A DNA stretch of 13,653 nucleotides. Origin: an uncultured Acetatifactor sp. (GTDB lineage: Bacteria > Bacillota > Clostridia > Lachnospirales > Lachnospiraceae). The notes below the pieces were generated by a model. That model did no database searches. It had not been told where the DNA came from and was given only the letters and a program-made list of their open reading frames with translations. The position numbers were made by a program, and so were the translations under genes. The stretch is from assembly GCA_910578995.1 (NCBI GenBank), contig CAJTSY010000105.1, positions 1-13,653 of the forward strand, read 5' to 3'. Of the stretch, positions 1 to 5,256 are shown piece by piece (the first letter of the stretch is position 1; every line of letters starts with the position of its first letter).

Positions 1-49
1 GGGCATTATTATGCCATGTACCAGGCCCAGGCGAAGTGGTATCAGTGAT

Positions 50-586
50 CTAATGAAACGTATCCACACTATAATCATGATAATGGAACCCGAACCACCG
101 TCCCGGCATGTCTCCCGGGAAGCGGGGGGCATCATAGGTGAGAAAGCGTCCGTCCTCTGTCAGCGCCTCCGGGGTATAGCGGGCGGTGTGCTCTATCAGA
201 AGCTTCCACAGCCGCCCGAACACCTCCGCGTATTCCGGTGCGCGGGACAGGTCATGTTGTTCCCGGGGGTCCCTGTTTAAGTCAAAGAGCAGGGCATGGT
301 TTCCCACGGCGGAATAGACCAGTTTTATCTTCCGCTCCATGACGCAGAAATTACGGTTCAGGCTGTTGCCGAAAAAGATCCTGTCCTCCTTCAGGGCGGA
401 AGGATCGAGCAGATTCTTCCCGGAAATTTCCCGTGAAGAGGACAGTCCGGGCCGGGGAGATTCCGGGCTTCCGGAAAATCCCCGTGGGACCGGCAGCCCC
501 GCCATGGCCAGGATAGTGGGGTAGAGGTCCGCCAGGCTCACCGGACGGTCCGTGGTCAGGTTGTGGGGAATTCCCCGGCCCTGGGG
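50..586 (-). pseudogene. 5'-truncated sulfatase (C-terminal remnant)
   Basis: The minus-strand frame reads GRGIPHNLT-DRPVSLADLYPTI and later LLFDLNRDPREQHDLS. These are the C-terminal half landmarks of the alkaline-phosphatase-like sulfatase family: the GIP turn, the VSL-DLYPT helix, and the LYDL-DP-E-NL segment near the end. About 178 residues remain of a family that usually runs to 450-550. The catalytic N-terminal part with the C-x-P-x-R formylglycine motif and the first metal ligands is absent. The frame is closed by a TAG at 587-589, and the DNA beyond it (promoter, tandem repeats) shows no further sulfatase similarity that I can see. A GTG at 539-541 could start translation but has no convincing ribosome binding site and would not give an active enzyme. 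I read this as decay or a rearrangement junction near 587. It is not obviously a duplicate of the intact sulfatase at 1896, since the C-terminal sequences differ. Confidence 0.8.
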
Positions 587-638
587 CTATGGGTTTCTTA
601 CGGCAGATGTTTTCGAGGCTTTCAGCTGTGAGTATATA

Positions 639-667
639 TTGACGATACCTGTGTACACAGGTATAAT
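639..667 (+). promoter_or_regulatory. Sigma-A promoter with palindromic operator in the spacer
   Basis: TTGACG (639-644), a 17-bp spacer, then a perfect TATAAT (662-667). The spacer and the start of the -10 box are occupied by a 20-bp perfect palindrome, ATACCTGTGTACACAGGTAT (645-664). This is the expected position for a repressor of TetR, GntR or similar dimeric type to block RNA polymerase. Transcription would start near 674 and run into the 55-bp repeats and then the hydrolase-sulfatase pair. No candidate regulator gene lies next to it. Confidence 0.75.
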
Positions 668-680
668 GTAGGCATGGTTC

Positions 681-890
681 GGATTACCTGTATGCAGGAG
701 GCGGCACTGCCGGAGCGCCGGGCCGGTTCCTTGCCGGATTACCTGCATGCAGGAGGCGGCACCGCCGGAGCGCCGGGCCGGTCTCTTGCCGGATTACCTG
801 TATGCAGGAGGCGGCACTGCCGGAGCGCCGGGCCGGTTCCTTGCCGGATTACCGACATGCAGGGGACGGCTGCCGGAATCCGGCCTGCCT
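681..890. repeat. 55-bp tandem repeat, three copies plus a degenerate fourth
   Basis: Units start at 681, 736, 791 and 846 with an exact 55-bp period. Units 1 and 3 appear identical. Unit 2 differs at a few positions (C for T in the CCTGCATGCAGG core, C for T in the ACCGCC segment, and TC for CT in GGTCTCTT). Unit 4 keeps only the beginning and then diverges. Each unit begins GGATTACCTG and contains CCTG(T/C)ATGCAGG, which in unit 2 is a perfect 12-bp palindrome. The period is not a multiple of three, so open frames across it (for example from the ATG at 674) change frame at each unit. That argues against a protein-coding role. Confidence 0.85.
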
Positions 891-949
891 GTGCCAAACC
901 GGACGGGGCGTTTTGCAGGGCGGTATGCGTTCCGGGGCAGGAGTGTAAG

Positions 950-1020
950 GAAGCGTCTGTAAACTACAGGAACCGCTTCGCGGCTCTTGTAGTCCAAGAG
1001 GAATTACAGAAGCCGTTTCA
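950..1020. other. Long imperfect hairpin upstream of the hydrolase gene
   Basis: The core arms are 964-976 and 980-992 (CTACAGGAACCGC / GCGGCTCTTGTAG, loop TTC), with eleven Watson-Crick pairs, one G-T pair and one mismatch. The outer arms CTGTAA (957-962) and TTACAG (1004-1009) enclose it and continue imperfectly outward. It lies in the presumed leader RNA between the promoter at 639 and the start codon at 1090. There is no T-tract on the plus side, so it is not a standard terminator. It could be a structured leader or a small palindromic repeat element. Confidence 0.45.
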
Positions 1021-1089
1021 CGCTCCCAGCATCCCTTAAATAGCGGATACGAAAAGAGAAAAAACATCAGTATCGACAGGAGGCACAAC

Positions 1090-1857
1090 ATGAAATTCGT
1101 AACATTCAACATCAGGTATGACTGCGGGGCGGACGGCGAGAACAATTTCTGCTTCAGGAAGCCCTTCATCCTGCAAAAGATCCGGAAGGAACAGCCGGAT
1201 ATCATCTGTTTTCAGGAGGTGCTGCCCCATGTGGCGGCCTGGCTGAAGGAAAATCTAACCGATTACTATGTGATCGGCTGCGGCCGCAGCGCGGAGCTTC
1301 GGGACGAACAGTCCGCCATCGCCTACCGGAAGGAGCGCATGAACCTGATGAAGATGGATACATACTGGCTCTCGGAGACCCCCGACGTTCCGGGTTCCCG
1401 CTATCCGGGCCAGAGCGTATGCCCCAGGATCTGCACCGAGGCGGTGTTTGAGGATCTGGAGGCAGGGAAAGTATTCCGGGTGGCCAACGCCCATCTGGAC
1501 AATGCGGGAGAACTGGCCAGGAGGAAGGGCCTGGAACAGATTCTGGAAAAGGTGAAGTCGGATACCTTCTTCGGCGGTGTGCCGGTCATCGTCACCGGGG
1601 ACTTCAACATGGAGCCGGACTGGAAGGAGATGGAGGTAATGAAAAACCATCCGGATTTTACCAATGTTACGGAAAATATAGGCATCACCTATCACGGTTT
1701 CTGGAAGGGGAATGACCAGACCTGTATCGATTTCATGATTGTCAGGGGAGACATCCGCTGTGAGAGCCTGACGAAGTGGACGGATGAGGAAAACGGGCTT
1801 TACCTGTCGGACCATTATCCGGTGTGCGGGGAATTTTCCCTGGGCGCAGCCAAGTAG
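1090..1857 (+). CDS. Endonuclease/exonuclease/phosphatase (EEP) family hydrolase
   Basis: This 255-residue, apparently cytosolic protein has the complete metal-dependent EEP (DNase I-like) signature in order. Asn7 lies in TFNIRYD, Glu43 in CFQEV (Mg ligand), His135 and Asp137 in AHLD, Asp171 and Asn173 in TGDFN, and Asp241/His242 in the closing SDHYPV. The family hydrolyses phosphodiester or phosphomonoester bonds in nucleic acids, phosphoinositides or sphingomyelin, and the substrate cannot be read from sequence. There is no signal peptide. The length is typical of the short bacterial members. The start is set by AGGAGG with a spacing of about 7 nt. The stop is 38 nt before the start of the downstream sulfatase, so the two are probably co-transcribed, perhaps from the operator-bearing promoter at 639-667 through a long leader. 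A role with the sulfatase in breaking down a sulfated or phosphorylated host or dietary compound is possible but is inference. Confidence 0.88.
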   Translation: MKFVTFNIRYDCGADGENNFCFRKPFILQKIRKEQPDIICFQEVLPHVAAWLKENLTDYYVIGCGRSAELRDEQSAIAYRKERMNLMKMDTYWLSETPDVPGSRYPGQSVCPRICTEAVFEDLEAGKVFRVANAHLDNAGELARRKGLEQILEKVKSDTFFGGVPVIVTGDFNMEPDWKEMEVMKNHPDFTNVTENIGITYHGFWKGNDQTCIDFMIVRGDIRCESLTKWTDEENGLYLSDHYPVCGEFSLGAAK

Positions 1858-1895
1858 GCCATGGGACAATCATACAGAAAGGAGCAAATTCAAAA

Positions 1896-3371
1896 ATGAG
1901 AGTTATAATGTTTGACATCGACACACTGAGGGCGGACCACATGGGCTGCTATGGCTACGGGCGGGATACCACCCCGGTGATGGACGGGATTGCGGAGGAA
2001 GGAGTACGCTTCGACGACTATTACTGCCCCAACGCCCCCTGCCTGCCCTCCAGGGCATCCATGATCAGCGGGCAGTACGGGATTCACAACGGCGTGGTGG
2101 GCCACGGAGGAACTGCCGCGGACATGCGGCTCCAGGGCAGAAGCAGGAGCTTTACCGACGAAATGTCGGAGAACGGGCTGTTTATGCAGTTCCGCCGGGC
2201 GGGGATGCATACGGTATCCTTTTCCACCTTTGCGGAGCGCCACAGCGCATGGTGGTTTAACGCCGGATTCAACGAGTGCGTCAATGTGGGCAGACGGGGC
2301 GGCGAGTCGGCGGAGATGGTGACGCCCAGGGTACTGGACTGGCTGGAGCGCAACGGGAAAGGGGACAACTGGATGATGCATGTCCATTACTGGGATCCCC
2401 ACACCCCCTACCGCACCCCGGCGGATTACGAGAGTTCCCTGGCGGGCACGGAAATGCCGGACGACTGGATTACGGAAGATATTTTCCGGGAGCATCTGCT
2501 GCACATAGGCCCCCACGGCGCAAACGAGATCAATATGTGGAACGACGATCACTTTCCCCAGTGTCCAAAGCATCCCGGCAGCCTGAAGACCCTGGAGGAG
2601 GCGAAGCGCTTCCTGAATTCCTATGACGACGGGATACGTTACACAGACGACAATATCGGGCAGATTATCGGCTGGCTGAAGGAAAACGGACTGTATGACG
2701 ATGACCTGGCCATCATTATCACGGCGGACCACGGAGAAGATCTGGGAGAGTTCGGCGTGTATGCGGAGCATGGCATGGCGGATGACCCGGTGTGCAGGAT
2801 TCCTCTGATTATCCGCTGGCCGGGAATGCGCAGGGGGGCGGTGGTGAAGGGCTTTCATGACAATACGGATCTGGTTCCCACTGTCCAGGAGCTGTTAGGT
2901 ACATCCCTGGTGACCCGGGATAATTTCCGCTATGACGGCGTATCTTTTGCCAAAGCCCTGAAGGACGGCACGGACTGCTCCAAACCTTACGCGGTGCTGA
3001 CCCAGTGCGCCCATGTGTGCCAGAGAAGCGTGCGGTTTGACGATTATATTTATATCCGCACCATCCACGGCGGCGGACATATCCTGCCCAGGGAGATGCT
3101 GTTCCATGTGAAGGAAGATCCCCACGAGCTGCACAACCTGGCCGGGGAGCGCCCGGACCTGTGCGCAAAGGGGGCGAAGATGATTCTGGACTGGACGGAC
3201 AGCATGATGGAGACCTCCCGTTCCGATGCGGACCCCATGTGGACCGTGATGCGGGAAGGGGGGCCGGAGCACTGCAGGGGCGCCCTGAAGGGATACATGG
3301 AGCGGATCAAGGGAACGCCCCGGGAGTATGGAATCGAGCTGCTGCAGGAGCGGTACCGGGATTTTCTGTAG
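1896..3371 (+). CDS. Cys-type sulfatase (alkaline phosphatase superfamily)
   Basis: A 491-residue sulfatase, close to the usual family length. Metal ligands Asp7 and Asp9 sit in FDIDTLRADHMGCYGYGR. The modification motif is C49-L-P51-S-R53 followed by the ASMISG element, so Cys49 should become formylglycine. Further active-site elements are HYWDPHTPY (Asp167/His169) and ITADHGEDLGEFG (Asp278/His279, second metal pair). The C-terminal subdomain has the usual EDPHELHNLAG segment. There is no signal peptide, so it should act in the cytosol on imported sulfate esters or related phosphate/phosphonate esters. In anaerobes a Cys-type sulfatase needs the radical SAM maturase anSME, and no such gene is in this window. 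I chose ATG 1896 because it has AAAGGAG at 1878-1884 and because Asp7/Asp9 then lie at the normal N-terminal distance. An in-frame ATG at 1824 overlaps the upstream gene and lacks support. It follows the EEP gene by 38 nt. Confidence 0.93.
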   Translation: MRVIMFDIDTLRADHMGCYGYGRDTTPVMDGIAEEGVRFDDYYCPNAPCLPSRASMISGQYGIHNGVVGHGGTAADMRLQGRSRSFTDEMSENGLFMQFRRAGMHTVSFSTFAERHSAWWFNAGFNECVNVGRRGGESAEMVTPRVLDWLERNGKGDNWMMHVHYWDPHTPYRTPADYESSLAGTEMPDDWITEDIFREHLLHIGPHGANEINMWNDDHFPQCPKHPGSLKTLEEAKRFLNSYDDGIRYTDDNIGQIIGWLKENGLYDDDLAIIITADHGEDLGEFGVYAEHGMADDPVCRIPLIIRWPGMRRGAVVKGFHDNTDLVPTVQELLGTSLVTRDNFRYDGVSFAKALKDGTDCSKPYAVLTQCAHVCQRSVRFDDYIYIRTIHGGGHILPREMLFHVKEDPHELHNLAGERPDLCAKGAKMILDWTDSMMETSRSDADPMWTVMREGGPEHCRGALKGYMERIKGTPREYGIELLQERYRDFL

Positions 3372-3407
3372 AATTGAACCAGACAAGGGGATGAAATACC
3401 AAGTGCC

Positions 3408-3485
3408 AAACCCGCTTTTCAAAGACTGCACACAGTCTCGCGGGTTTGTGTGCATCCTGGTGTGTCAGGAGGCGCATGGCAAACC
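3408..3485 (+). other. Possible structured RNA / attenuator-like hairpins after the sulfatase
   Basis: Two inverted repeats share one strand. AAACCCGC (3408-3415) can pair with GCGGGTTT (3440-3447), enclosing AGACTG/CAGTCT (3423-3428 / 3433-3438, loop CACA). Alternatively GGTTTG (3443-3448) can pair with CAAACC (3480-3485), enclosing CCTG/CAGG (3456-3459 / 3466-3469). The two folds exclude each other. The first could act as a weak terminator for the sulfatase, but no run of T follows. The rest of the 295-nt gap (3372-3666) holds only the promoter candidate listed below. Confidence 0.4.
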
Positions 3486-3564
3486 GTTGGAAAAACATCT
3501 TTATTGCGTTTCTTCCGCGAATAGAGGAGTAGCCCAAGCTGCCCTATAGGCTTTTGGTATGGGG

Positions 3565-3593
3565 TTTACTGCATGGCGGAAAGCGGATATACA
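3565..3593 (+). promoter_or_regulatory. Candidate promoter for the metallophosphoesterase gene
   Basis: TTTACT (3565-3570), 17 bp, TATACA (3588-3593), each four of six matches to consensus. It sits about 70 nt before the start codon of the metallophosphoesterase gene. A shifted -10 reading, TACAAT (3590-3595), would need a 19-bp spacer. Confidence 0.45.
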
Positions 3594-3666
3594 ATGAAAA
3601 AAGGCTGAATGTAAGGGTGCAGGCGGGCAGGAACGGGATTACGGCAGACAAGAGGAGGACATCGGG

Positions 3667-4632
3667 ATGAGGTTTGCAGTTATTTCTGATATACATGGAA
3701 ATTTACCGGCACTGGATACCGTTGTGGAGGATGCAGGAAGGAATCTTACTGACGGTTTTCTTTTTGCGGGGGACTATTGTCTGGGCAATCCTTATCCTGA
3801 CGGCTGCATTGCAAGGATGCGGGAGCTTGCGGGGCAATATGTCTGCCATGCCGTCCGGGGAAACCAGGAGGCGTATTTTGAGAGGATGCCCGAAGATGAG
3901 GCTGCCCGGACGGATGGAAACGGGCAGATTATTTACTGGTGCCATAGAAATATCCTTCCCGAAAATCTGGAGTATATCTTAAAGCTTCCCAATCGCCTGT
4001 GTTTTCAATGCCAGGGCCGTTCTGTCCATATGACACATTCCTCTGCCGACTTTATAGCGGACAGCGAACTTCGTAAGTGGAGCCCGTCAAAGCTGCTGAA
4101 AAGGTATGGAGGCTCTTTTGCCGTACCGGAAGAGTTAAAGAAGGATATGGGACACTATTTTCAAACAGACAGGCAGTTCCAGGAGAGGCTTGCCGAATTG
4201 CCGGAGGGAATCTATATCTTTGGCCATTCGCATATCCAGTGGAGTTACATGTCGGAGAACCGCAAAAAGGTGCTGATCAATCCGGGTTCCTGCGGCCTGC
4301 CTGTGGATTGTGTGGCAGATGGGATACCCTATACAATGCTTGAGATTACGGATACAGGCGAGGTGAGCCTGGAAGAAAGAAGAGTTTCCTTTGATATGGA
4401 CAGGTACCTTGCTTTGTTCCGGAAAAGCGTTCAATGCCGGGAAGTGCCTGTGTGGAGCCGTTTGATCATGAAACAGCTGGAAACCCGTAAGGAGTATATT
4501 TCACTTTTTTTGCAGTATATGGAAGAATATGCAGGGGAAATGGGGGAATTGCGCCGCCCGTTTCCGCTTCCGGTATGGGAAAGGGGATTTGAACGCTGGT
4601 ATCGTACTCTTTTTGGGGAAGAAGCGGTATGA
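3667..4632 (+). CDS. Metallophosphoesterase family protein
   Basis: A 321-residue calcineurin-like phosphoesterase with two-metal motifs in the standard order. Asp8 and His10 lie in VISDIHGN, Asp36 in FAGDYCLGN, Asn66 in RGNQE, a histidine in HMTHSSAD, and the closing histidines in IFGHSHIQ, followed by INPGSCG. In the third motif the usual GNHE is GNQE, so the histidine that normally assists catalysis is Gln67. This occurs in YfcE/PrpE-like relatives but should be kept in mind. The roughly 250-residue catalytic core is followed by about 70 extra C-terminal residues rich in aromatic and charged residues (ISLFLQYMEEYAGEMG and on). No signal peptide is seen. The substrate (protein phosphate, cyclic nucleotide or small phosphodiester) is unknown. 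The start has AGGAGG about 8 nt upstream. It appears to be a single-gene unit, with the toxin locus beginning about 70 nt downstream. Confidence 0.9.
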   Translation: MRFAVISDIHGNLPALDTVVEDAGRNLTDGFLFAGDYCLGNPYPDGCIARMRELAGQYVCHAVRGNQEAYFERMPEDEAARTDGNGQIIYWCHRNILPENLEYILKLPNRLCFQCQGRSVHMTHSSADFIADSELRKWSPSKLLKRYGGSFAVPEELKKDMGHYFQTDRQFQERLAELPEGIYIFGHSHIQWSYMSENRKKVLINPGSCGLPVDCVADGIPYTMLEITDTGEVSLEERRVSFDMDRYLALFRKSVQCREVPVWSRLIMKQLETRKEYISLFLQYMEEYAGEMGELRRPFPLPVWERGFERWYRTLFGEEAV

Positions 4633-4702
4633 TTCCGATTGTTTCTGACTGGGGACCGAAATCCGGGAATACGATATTGCCCTGGTGTTTTCTGTAATAT
4701 AC

Positions 4703-4731
4703 TTGCATTATTCGGGGCAATGTGCTATATT
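4703..4731 (+). promoter_or_regulatory. Promoter of putative antitoxin RNA
   Basis: TTGCAT (4703-4708), 17-bp spacer, TATATT (4726-4731) preceded by TGC, so the -10 is extended. Predicted start is at 4738-4739, immediately at the GGGAAAAGTCATAGA sequence. No open reading frame with a ribosome binding site follows before the terminator at 4803-4841, which suits a short non-coding RNA. Confidence 0.65.
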
Positions 4732-4737
4732 AGACAT

Positions 4738-4843
4738 AGGGAAAAGTCATAGAAGCGGCTCTACCCTCCGAAAAGTAATTAACTCCCCGCTAGAAGCGGG
4801 CAGTCGTCACTATTGTGAGTAGTGGCGGCTATTTCCTTTTTCC
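4738..4843 (+). ncRNA. Putative antisense RNA antitoxin (type I toxin-antitoxin)
   Basis: A transcript of about 105 nt is predicted from the extended -10 promoter at 4703-4731 to the T-tract at 4830-4841. It is convergent with the holin-like toxin gene and its 3' part is antisense to the toxin's last codons and 3' untranslated region. Near its 5' end it carries ACCCTCCGAAAA (4763-4774). The same 12 bases recur on the plus strand at 4964-4975, inside the toxin leader, so this RNA is complementary there to the toxin mRNA. The shorter ACCCTCC is also complementary to the toxin Shine-Dalgarno (4931-4937). This arrangement, convergent RNAs with direct repeats giving 5' complementarity and a shared terminator region, parallels the Fst/par systems of enterococci. 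It is inferred from sequence only. Confidence 0.6.
4803..4841 (+). terminator. Rho-independent terminator of the antitoxin RNA
   Basis: Arms GTCGTCACTA (4803-4812) and TAGTGGCGGC (4820-4829) form ten pairs, two of them G-T, with loop TTGTGAG. They are followed by TATTTCCTTTTT (4830-4841). The T-tract is the complement of the A-rich last codons (Gly-Lys-Arg-Lys-stop) of the toxin. On the other strand the same hairpin, plus CCCGC-TTCTA-GCGGG (4785-4799), lies just after the toxin stop codon and may end the toxin mRNA. Confidence 0.75.
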
Positions 4844-4924
4844 CCGAAAGATCGTGTAGCACAATCCAATCAGGGCAACAATGAATATTCCAATCTGAAT
4901 CAAGTCAGAGTATGTAACATACAT
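4829..4924 (-). CDS. Putative holin-like toxin (type I TA membrane peptide)
   Basis: A 31-residue peptide beginning MYVTYSDLIQIGIFIVAL. It has a short polar N-terminus, one hydrophobic membrane segment at about residues 8-25, and a basic tail ending RGKRK. Length, single membrane span and basic tail match the Firmicutes putative holin-like toxin (Hol-Tox) family, whose members depolarise the membrane when overproduced. The start is firmly set by AAAGGAGGGTGATGCG just before ATG 4922-4924. The same frame is open further upstream, but that stretch is the leader RNA and contains hairpins in place of family sequence. A convergent RNA with its own promoter overlaps the 3' end, and direct repeats in the leader fit antisense control. 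The gene is far below usual annotation length cut-offs and is easily missed. Confidence 0.8.
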   Translation of the reverse strand: MYVTYSDLIQIGIFIVALIGLCYTIFRGKRK

Positions 4925-5000
4925 CGCATCACCCTCCTTTCTTTCGTCTGGAGGGCTACTTGAACCCTCCGAAAAACAAGAGGGCAGGAGCCGCCTTGGC

Positions 5001-5028
5001 TCTATGACTTTCCCGTAGTGACAATATA
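5001..5028 (-). promoter_or_regulatory. Candidate toxin promoter -10 and transcript start
   Basis: On the minus strand TATATT (5028-5023) precedes CACTACGGGAAAGTCATAGA, so the toxin RNA would start near 5016 with CGGGAAAGTCATAGA (to 5001). The antitoxin RNA begins with nearly the same bases (GGGAAAAGTCATAGA, 4739-4753). The -35 region is poor (GCAAAT at 17-bp spacing), which would make toxin transcription weaker than antitoxin transcription. Confidence 0.4.
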
Positions 5029-5066
5029 TATTGCACGCCAATGAAATTTGCGGTAACCTATAACGA

Positions 5067-5122
5067 AAGACCGCCAACCATATATGCACGTCTACGGTGG
5101 ATTCGTAAATTCTGGCGGTCTT
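5067..5122. other. Inverted repeat upstream of the toxin promoter
   Basis: A perfect 10-bp inverted repeat, AAGACCGCCA (5067-5076) and TGGCGGTCTT (5113-5122), with a 36-nt central part. Function is unknown. It could be a structured part of a longer toxin leader, a terminator for minus-strand transcription arriving from the ABC operon (TCTTTC follows on that strand), or a relic of an inserted element. The remaining 5123-5256 shows little beyond a small GCAGC/GCTGC hairpin at 5228-5243. Confidence 0.4.
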
Positions 5123-5227
5123 GAGTCTAGCACAAATTCCGACTCCTGGCAAGGGGCTTACTACAAATCAAGTATATAGCGGATGTTTTGGTTACTGTTT
5201 CCCAGTGCCTCCGCGAGGAAATCCCAG

Positions 5228-5243
5228 GCAGCAAATAGGCTGC
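5228..5243 (-). terminator. Weak terminator candidate after the ABC importer operon
   Basis: GCAGC/GCTGC with a six-base loop lies 14 nt beyond the stop codon of the ATPase gene. The stem is short and no clear T-run follows on the minus strand, so the assignment is tentative. Confidence 0.3.
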
Positions 5244-5256
5244 TTTGACAGATATT

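Larger units (their letters stand above)
4763..4975. repeat. 12-bp direct repeat pair linking antitoxin and toxin RNAs
   Basis: ACCCTCCGAAAA occurs at 4763-4774 and again at 4964-4975, with a third partial copy ACCCTCC at 4931-4937 covering the complement of the toxin Shine-Dalgarno. Because the two RNAs run in opposite directions, the direct repeats make them complementary at these sites, outside their 3' overlap. Confidence 0.7.

Noticed and set aside
674..1039. Open frame across the 55-bp repeats (begins MVRITCMQEA)
   Set aside because: The 55-bp period shifts frame each unit, there is no ribosome binding site, all three frames are open because of GC-rich repeats, and no family resemblance is seen.
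1890..2858. 322-codon minus-strand open frame
   Set aside because: It lies fully opposite the sulfatase, is rich in His/Pro/Val as antisense frames are, and has no motif or ribosome binding site.
4829..5152. Full 107-codon minus-strand frame as the toxin gene
   Set aside because: Only the last 31 codons look like a protein. The upstream part is the leader RNA with hairpins and repeats, and the strong Shine-Dalgarno lies just before ATG 4924.
4633..5256. Insertion sequence or IS605-like element suggested by the hairpins
   Set aside because: No transposase frame, no target duplications and no element-end signature. The repeats are better explained by the toxin-antitoxin RNAs.
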